Shown one piece after another: positions 59,570 through 64,000 of a stretch of 64,000 bases of DNA. The notes below the pieces were generated by a model. That model did no database searches. It saw nothing but the letters and a program-made list of their open reading frames with translations, and was not told the DNA's origin. Numbering within the stretch: the stretch's first letter is position 1; each line of letters starts with the position of its first letter. Position numbers and translations under genes: made by a program. This DNA comes from Thermoleophilia bacterium UBA2241 (GTDB lineage Bacteria; Actinomycetota; Thermoleophilia; UBA2241), in NCBI GenBank assembly GCA_002347645.1, contig DDYF01000022.1, forward strand, positions 1 through 64,000. The letters run 5' to 3'.

Positions 59570-59657
59570 TCCTTTCGGCTTGCAGGGGCCGCCCCTCGTC
59601 AGTAGGGTAGAGCGGTCAGATCGAGGGTCCCCCCAGCAGGTCCACCGCAGATACCTC

Positions 59658-62600
59658 ATGGCTTCGCTCGGCATAGACATAGGCTGTATCAGCCTCAAGG
59701 CGGCTCTCGTCGGCGAAGCCGGTGACCGCGACCTGTTCGCACGCCTCCTCACCGACCATCCCGACCTGTTCCAGATCCCGCGCGACGGGCTGACCGTGGT
59801 CGACGATCGCCCGGTCCTGGTGACTGCGTACCGGCGCATCAAGGGCGGCCCGGCCGAGGCGACGCAGGCGCTGCTCGACGAGCTCGGCGACGCCCTTCCC
59901 GAAGACGCGCTGCAAGCGGTACGCGTCACCGGCTCGGGTGCCCGCCTCGTCGGGGAGGCCCTCGGGGCCACCTTTGAGAACGAGTTCAAGGCCATCACGC
60001 GCGGCCTCTCGAGTCTGCATCCCGAGGCGCAGACGATCTTCGAGATGGGTGGCGAGACCTCCAAGTTCATCCGCCTCGAAGCGGCCTGCGACGTCGGCTG
60101 CGGCGGCGGCATCGCCGACTATCAGACGAACGGCGACTGTGCCGCCGGGACGGGGTCGTTCATGGACCAGCAGGCGAGTCGCCTCCTGTACGACATCGAG
60201 GACGTCGGGGACGTCGTCCTGGGCGCCGGCAAGGCGGCCAGCATCGCCGGGCGCTGCAGCGTCTTCGCCAAGAGCGACATGATCCACGCCCAGCAGAAGG
60301 GTTACCAACCCCCCGAGGTCCTGCGCGGCCTGTGCGACGCGGTGGTGCGCAACTTCAGGGGCACGATCGCCAAGGGCAAGATCGTAGAGCCACCTGTGGC
60401 GTTCATCGGTGGCGTCGCCGCCAACAAGGGTGCCGTACAGGCCCTCCGTGAGGCCTTCGACTTCGGCGACGGGAGCCTGTTCGTGCCCGAGTTCCACTTC
60501 TCGATGGGCGCCATCGGGGCCGCGCTGCTCGAGGCCGATGCCGTTGCGGCACGCGCGGCGTCTGCGGTCGTGCTCGATGCCACGGCCCTGCCGGCGGCCG
60601 AGTTCCCGCGCGCCGAGCCGCTCGCCACGGACAAGGTCCTGCTGCTCAGGGACACGGTGCAGGACTACGAGTGGCCGGCCGGCGGGCTGCCCGTCGACGT
60701 GTACATGGGGATCGACATCGGGTCGGTCTCCACCAACTTCGTCGTCATCGACGAGGCCGGCGAGGTCATCAAGGAGATCTACGTCAAGACCGACGCGCGG
60801 CCCGTCGAGGTCGTCAACGCCGGCCTGGCCGAGATTCGTGACGAGATCGGTGACCGCATCGTCTTGCGCGGCGTCGGCACGACGGGCTCCGGCCGCGAGC
60901 TCGTTGGCGAGCTCACCGGGGCCGACACCGTCACCGACGAGATCACCGCCCACAAGACCGGCGCCGACTTCATCGGGCGCCGCATCGGCCGTCAGGTCGA
61001 CACGATCTTCGAGATCGGCGGCCAGGACTCCAAGTTCATCAGCCTGCAGGACGGGATCGTCGTCGACTTCGCCATGAACGAGGCCTGTGCCGCGGGTACC
61101 GGCTCGTTCCTCGAGGAGCAAGCCGAGAAGCTCGGCATCGACATCAAGGGGGAGTTCGCGCGCATGGCGCTGAGCTCGCCGGCGCCGATCCGCCTCGGCG
61201 AGCGCTGCACCGTCTTCATGGAGCGCGACGTGATGGCCTACCAGCAGCGCGGCGCGCGCCGCGAGGACCTGGTCGCCGGTCTCGCCTTCTCGATCGCCTA
61301 CAACTACCTGAACCGGCTGGTCCGCGAGCGCAAGATCGGCGACTGCATCTTCTTCCAGGGTGGCACGGCCTACAACGACTCGGTCGCGGCGGCCTTCAGC
61401 CAGATCCTCGACAAGGAGATCATCGTCCCGCCGTACAACGGCGTCATCGGGGCCCTTGGCATGGCCCTCCTGGCCAAGGAGCGCATCGGCCGCACGGGTG
61501 CCACGACGACCTTCCGCGGCTGGGATCTCGAGCAGGTCGACTACCACGTCGTCGACTTCGTCTGCAAGGGCTGCTCCAACGAGTGCGACGTGCGCCAGTT
61601 CACCATCGAGGGCGAGAAGACATATTGGGGCGACAAGTGCTCTGACCGCTACCGCAAGCCGGCCAAGGTCGACAAACAGCCGGTCATCGACGACCTCATC
61701 GCGCTGCGCGAGGAACTGCTGCTCGCCCCGTACCAGGCGGCCCGTGAGCGCACGCCCGAGGCGGCCCCTGCGGTCGGTATCCCGCGCAGCCTGTACACGC
61801 ACGACAGGCTGCCCTTCTGGGCGACCTTCTTCGCCGAGCTGGGCGCGCGACCCGTGCTGTCGCCCGAAAGCGACAAGACGATCCGCGAGACCGGCGTCGA
61901 GCTCACGGTCGCCGAGCCGTGCTTCCCCATCAGGGTGGCACACGGCCACGTCGACTGGCTGCTCCGCGAGGGCGTCGACTACGTCTTCGTGCCCAACCAG
62001 ATCAACGAAGAGACGGAGTTCCCGCAGTTCAACTCGCACGCCTGCCCGTGGGGGCAGACACTGCCCTTCGTCGTGAGGACAGCGCCCCGCCTCGAAGACC
62101 ACCGGGACAAGCTGCTCGCGCCACGGGTGCGGTTCCGGCTAGGGCGCGAGCTACTGGCCCGCGACCTCGCCGACGTGGGCGCGCGCCTGGGCGCCGACCG
62201 GCGGCGCGTACGCGCTGCACTCGACGCCGCGTTCAACGCCCAGGACGAGTTCCGCGCCGCCCTTCTCGCCGCCGGCGCCGAAGCGCTCGTCACGCTCGAG
62301 CGCACCGGCGAGCCGGGCATCGTCCTCGTCGGTCGCCCGTACAACATGTTCGACAAGGGCATCAACATGGACATCCCGCGCAAGCTGCGCAAGTTCTACG
62401 GCGTCAACGTGATACCGCTGGACTTCCTGCCGCTCAAGGGCATCGACGTCACCGACATCGTGCCGAACATGTACTGGAACTACGGGCGCAAGATCCTGCA
62501 GGCGGCGCGTTTCGTCGGCGACCGCCCGAACCTGCACCTCATCTACATGACGAACTTCAAGTGCGGCCCCGATTCGTACATCAAGCACTATGTGCGCCAG

Positions 62601-62777
62601 GCCTCGGGCAAGCCGTACCTGACCTTGCAGTTCGACGAGCATCAGAACGACGCCGGCGCGATGACGCGCTGCGAGGCCTACCTCGACAGCAAGGGCTTCC
62701 TGCGCTGGTGGTCGAAGGACGACACGCAGGCCTGCGCGCCGCTGGTCACCGAGGAGGTGCCGCTTGGCCGCGCTTGA
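59658..62777 (+). CDS. BadF/BcrA/HgdC-type CoA-dehydratase activase, double-domain
   Basis: In this 1039-residue protein two ASKHA-type ATPase domains are fused. The first (SLGIDIGCISLKAALVG near 3, NGDCAAGTGSF near 155) and the second (MGIDIGSVSTNFVVID near 352, NEACAAGTGSF near 472) each contain the Cys expected to ligate a 4Fe-4S cluster between subunits. A DUF2229-like region follows with VCKGCSNECDVRQF and YWGDKCSDRYRKPAK. Such activases use ATP to inject an electron into 2-hydroxyacyl-CoA or benzoyl-CoA-type reductases. Proteins of this double-domain type usually continue into the domain found here in the next gene. Its real substrate enzyme is unknown. Confidence 0.9.
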   Translation: MASLGIDIGCISLKAALVGEAGDRDLFARLLTDHPDLFQIPRDGLTVVDDRPVLVTAYRRIKGGPAEATQALLDELGDALPEDALQAVRVTGSGARLVGEALGATFENEFKAITRGLSSLHPEAQTIFEMGGETSKFIRLEAACDVGCGGGIADYQTNGDCAAGTGSFMDQQASRLLYDIEDVGDVVLGAGKAASIAGRCSVFAKSDMIHAQQKGYQPPEVLRGLCDAVVRNFRGTIAKGKIVEPPVAFIGGVAANKGAVQALREAFDFGDGSLFVPEFHFSMGAIGAALLEADAVAARAASAVVLDATALPAAEFPRAEPLATDKVLLLRDTVQDYEWPAGGLPVDVYMGIDIGSVSTNFVVIDEAGEVIKEIYVKTDARPVEVVNAGLAEIRDEIGDRIVLRGVGTTGSGRELVGELTGADTVTDEITAHKTGADFIGRRIGRQVDTIFEIGGQDSKFISLQDGIVVDFAMNEACAAGTGSFLEEQAEKLGIDIKGEFARMALSSPAPIRLGERCTVFMERDVMAYQQRGARREDLVAGLAFSIAYNYLNRLVRERKIGDCIFFQGGTAYNDSVAAAFSQILDKEIIVPPYNGVIGALGMALLAKERIGRTGATTTFRGWDLEQVDYHVVDFVCKGCSNECDVRQFTIEGEKTYWGDKCSDRYRKPAKVDKQPVIDDLIALREELLLAPYQAARERTPEAAPAVGIPRSLYTHDRLPFWATFFAELGARPVLSPESDKTIRETGVELTVAEPCFPIRVAHGHVDWLLREGVDYVFVPNQINEETEFPQFNSHACPWGQTLPFVVRTAPRLEDHRDKLLAPRVRFRLGRELLARDLADVGARLGADRRRVRAALDAAFNAQDEFRAALLAAGAEALVTLERTGEPGIVLVGRPYNMFDKGINMDIPRKLRKFYGVNVIPLDFLPLKGIDVTDIVPNMYWNYGRKILQAARFVGDRPNLHLIYMTNFKCGPDSYIKHYVRQASGKPYLTLQFDEHQNDAGAMTRCEAYLDSKGFLRWWSKDDTQACAPLVTEEVPLGRA

Positions 62778-64000
62778 CGAGCTGCCTCACGTGCCCCCGG
62801 AGCAGGCGTCCGACGCCAAGCTCGGCGAAGCGATCCGCGAGTTCGGGCTCGAGGGCCGCACGCTCTACCTGCCGCAGATGCCGTACGGCGGGTCCTACCT
62901 GCTGGCGGCTGCTATCCGCTCGATCGGTCTCGACGCTCAGGTCACCACGCACTCCGACGAACGCACGCTCGAGCTGGGGGGGCGGGTCACGTCGGGCGAT
63001 GAGTGCTACCCGCAGAAGATCGTGGTCGGCGACCTCCTGCGCATGATCGAGGACCTCGGCCGAGATCGTGTCGCCTACCTCATGCCCACCGCGAACGGAC
63101 CCTGCCGGTTCGGGCAGTACATGCACCTCATCCGGGCGAAGATCGACGAGCTCGGCTACCACGACGTCCCCATCATCACGATCACCTCGAACGACGGCTA
63201 CTCGTCGATCGGTCAGTACTCGCTCGACCTGATCCGTACGGCCTGGCGCGCGGTGCTCTGCCAGGACATGCTGATGAAGGCGCTCCTGAAGACGCGGCCC
63301 TACGAACGCGAGCCCGGATCGACCGACGCGGCCTACCTGCAGAGCCTCGACGAGGTCGGCCGTGCGGTGAGCGCCATGGGCGTCTCGCACAGAGAGCGCC
63401 TGCAGCGCATCGTCGCCGCCATGACGACGGCACGCGACCGCTTTCGCGCGCTGCCCGCCGACTACGACCCCGCCCGCCCGCTCATCGGGGTCGTCGGTGA
63501 GATCTTCTGCCGGCACAACACGTTCTCGAACTTCGACCTCATCCGTCTGGTCGAAGAACAGGGCGGGGAGTGCTGGCTCGCCGGCATCGGCGAGTGGGTC
63601 TGGTACGTCGACGACGAGCAGCGGCGGCGGCTGGCCGAGGAGGGTCGGACGATCTCCAAGGAGAACGCTGTCCGCTTCGTCAAGACGCGCGTCCAGCTCG
63701 CCGACGAGCGCGCCATCCACCGCCCCTGGCACGACGATTTCGTCGGCTACGAGGACCCGCACAGCGTGCGCGACGTGCTCGAGCTGAGCAGACCCTACCT
63801 CCCGTGCACCGGCGCGCTGGGCGAGATGGTGCTGTCGACGGGCACGTCGATCTACATGCACGGCAAGGGCGCGGACGGCATCATCGACATCAGTCCGTTC
63901 AGCTGCATGAACGGCATCGTCACCCAGGCGGTCTACCCGGTCGTCCAACGCGACCTGGACGGGCTGCCGATCCGGGTGTTTTACTTCGACGGGACGCAGG
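62764..64000 (+). CDS. DUF2229/HgdB-like CoA-dehydratase-related protein (partial, runs off the window)
   Basis: The frame starts at a TTG at 62764 with GGAGGTG a few bases upstream, overlapping the activase gene by 14 bases, and stays open to the window end (at least 412 residues). Recognisable blocks are VTSGDECYPQKIVVGD, ANGPCRFGQYMHLI, GVVGEIFCRHNTFSNFD, and SPFSCMNGIVTQAVYP. These belong to the C-terminal part of large activase-related proteins and to HgdB-type subunits, with conserved Cys likely holding an Fe-S cluster. It acts with the preceding activase. The C-terminus is not visible. Confidence 0.88.
   Translation, partial: MAALDELPHVPPEQASDAKLGEAIREFGLEGRTLYLPQMPYGGSYLLAAAIRSIGLDAQVTTHSDERTLELGGRVTSGDECYPQKIVVGDLLRMIEDLGRDRVAYLMPTANGPCRFGQYMHLIRAKIDELGYHDVPIITITSNDGYSSIGQYSLDLIRTAWRAVLCQDMLMKALLKTRPYEREPGSTDAAYLQSLDEVGRAVSAMGVSHRERLQRIVAAMTTARDRFRALPADYDPARPLIGVVGEIFCRHNTFSNFDLIRLVEEQGGECWLAGIGEWVWYVDDEQRRRLAEEGRTISKENAVRFVKTRVQLADERAIHRPWHDDFVGYEDPHSVRDVLELSRPYLPCTGALGEMVLSTGTSIYMHGKGADGIIDISPFSCMNGIVTQAVYPVVQRDLDGLPIRVFYFDGTQ

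Overview
The window is a high-GC (roughly 70%), densely packed bacterial chromosome segment with GTG/TTG starts, many 1-14 base gene overlaps, and several probable leaderless or short-leader transcripts. [FeFe]-hydrogenases, HydEFG maturases, a Rex regulator with a Streptomyces-like operator, a membrane pyrophosphatase and a 2-hydroxyacyl-CoA-dehydratase-type activase indicate an anaerobic, hydrogen-metabolising, fermentative or syntrophic Gram-positive. An uncultured anaerobic actinobacterial lineage is my best guess; a high-GC Bacillota such as a Symbiobacterium relative cannot be excluded. This is inferred from gene content only.

Region 1 (64-26063, all minus strand) is a hydrogen island. 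Read in transcription order from its right-hand end, a Rex-DRTGG fusion gene with a near-perfect Rex operator at its promoter starts an operon. It continues with a HATPase-ferredoxin-hydrogenase-like fusion, a DRTGG protein, a PHP protein, a HATPase, and a four-gene HndABCD-type hydrogenase whose NuoF subunit is fused to a GltD/NfnB-like oxidoreductase. Next come a response regulator, a sensory [FeFe]-hydrogenase fused to a histidine kinase, and a REC-kinase hybrid. A second, trimeric HydABC hydrogenase follows, preceded by another response regulator. The island ends with a GAF histidine kinase and the full maturation set hydG, TM1266-type regulator, aspA, hydF and hydE. tRNA-Pro closes the segment.

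Region 2 (26371-42288, mostly plus strand) is mixed metabolism. It has a class III aminotransferase; a thioesterase, rhomboid, M24 peptidase and MBL-fold group; an Rrf2 regulator with a NifU-like scaffold; and a polyphosphate cluster (PPK1, SixA-like, CYTH-CHAD, and a convergent lysine-rich small protein). A two-subunit CoA-transferase, MTA phosphorylase and a K+-independent-type membrane pyrophosphatase complete it.

Region 3 (42592-48830) has a 52-residue membrane protein, two tandem APC permeases each carrying a UspA domain, two TrkA/RCK-type proteins, and tRNA-Phe.

Region 4 (49549-54070, minus strand) is an apparent c-di-GMP-controlled operon. A GEMM-I (c-di-GMP-I) riboswitch precedes a secreted subtilase ending in eleven WTKFA pentapeptides. 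The subtilase overlaps a membrane SpoIIE-type phosphatase, which overlaps an RsbW-like kinase, followed by a STAS antagonist.

Region 5 (54422-64000) holds a radical SAM protein, a large secreted PGRP-type amidase with SPNGDG repeats, an unknown cysteine-containing protein, and a BadF/HgdC-type activase split over two overlapping genes, the second running off the window.

The most unusual items are the fused regulators and fused NuoF-GltD subunit of the hydrogen island, the 41-bp duplication that creates a leader ORF coupled to hydF, and the c-di-GMP riboswitch/Trp-repeat protease/partner-switching operon.
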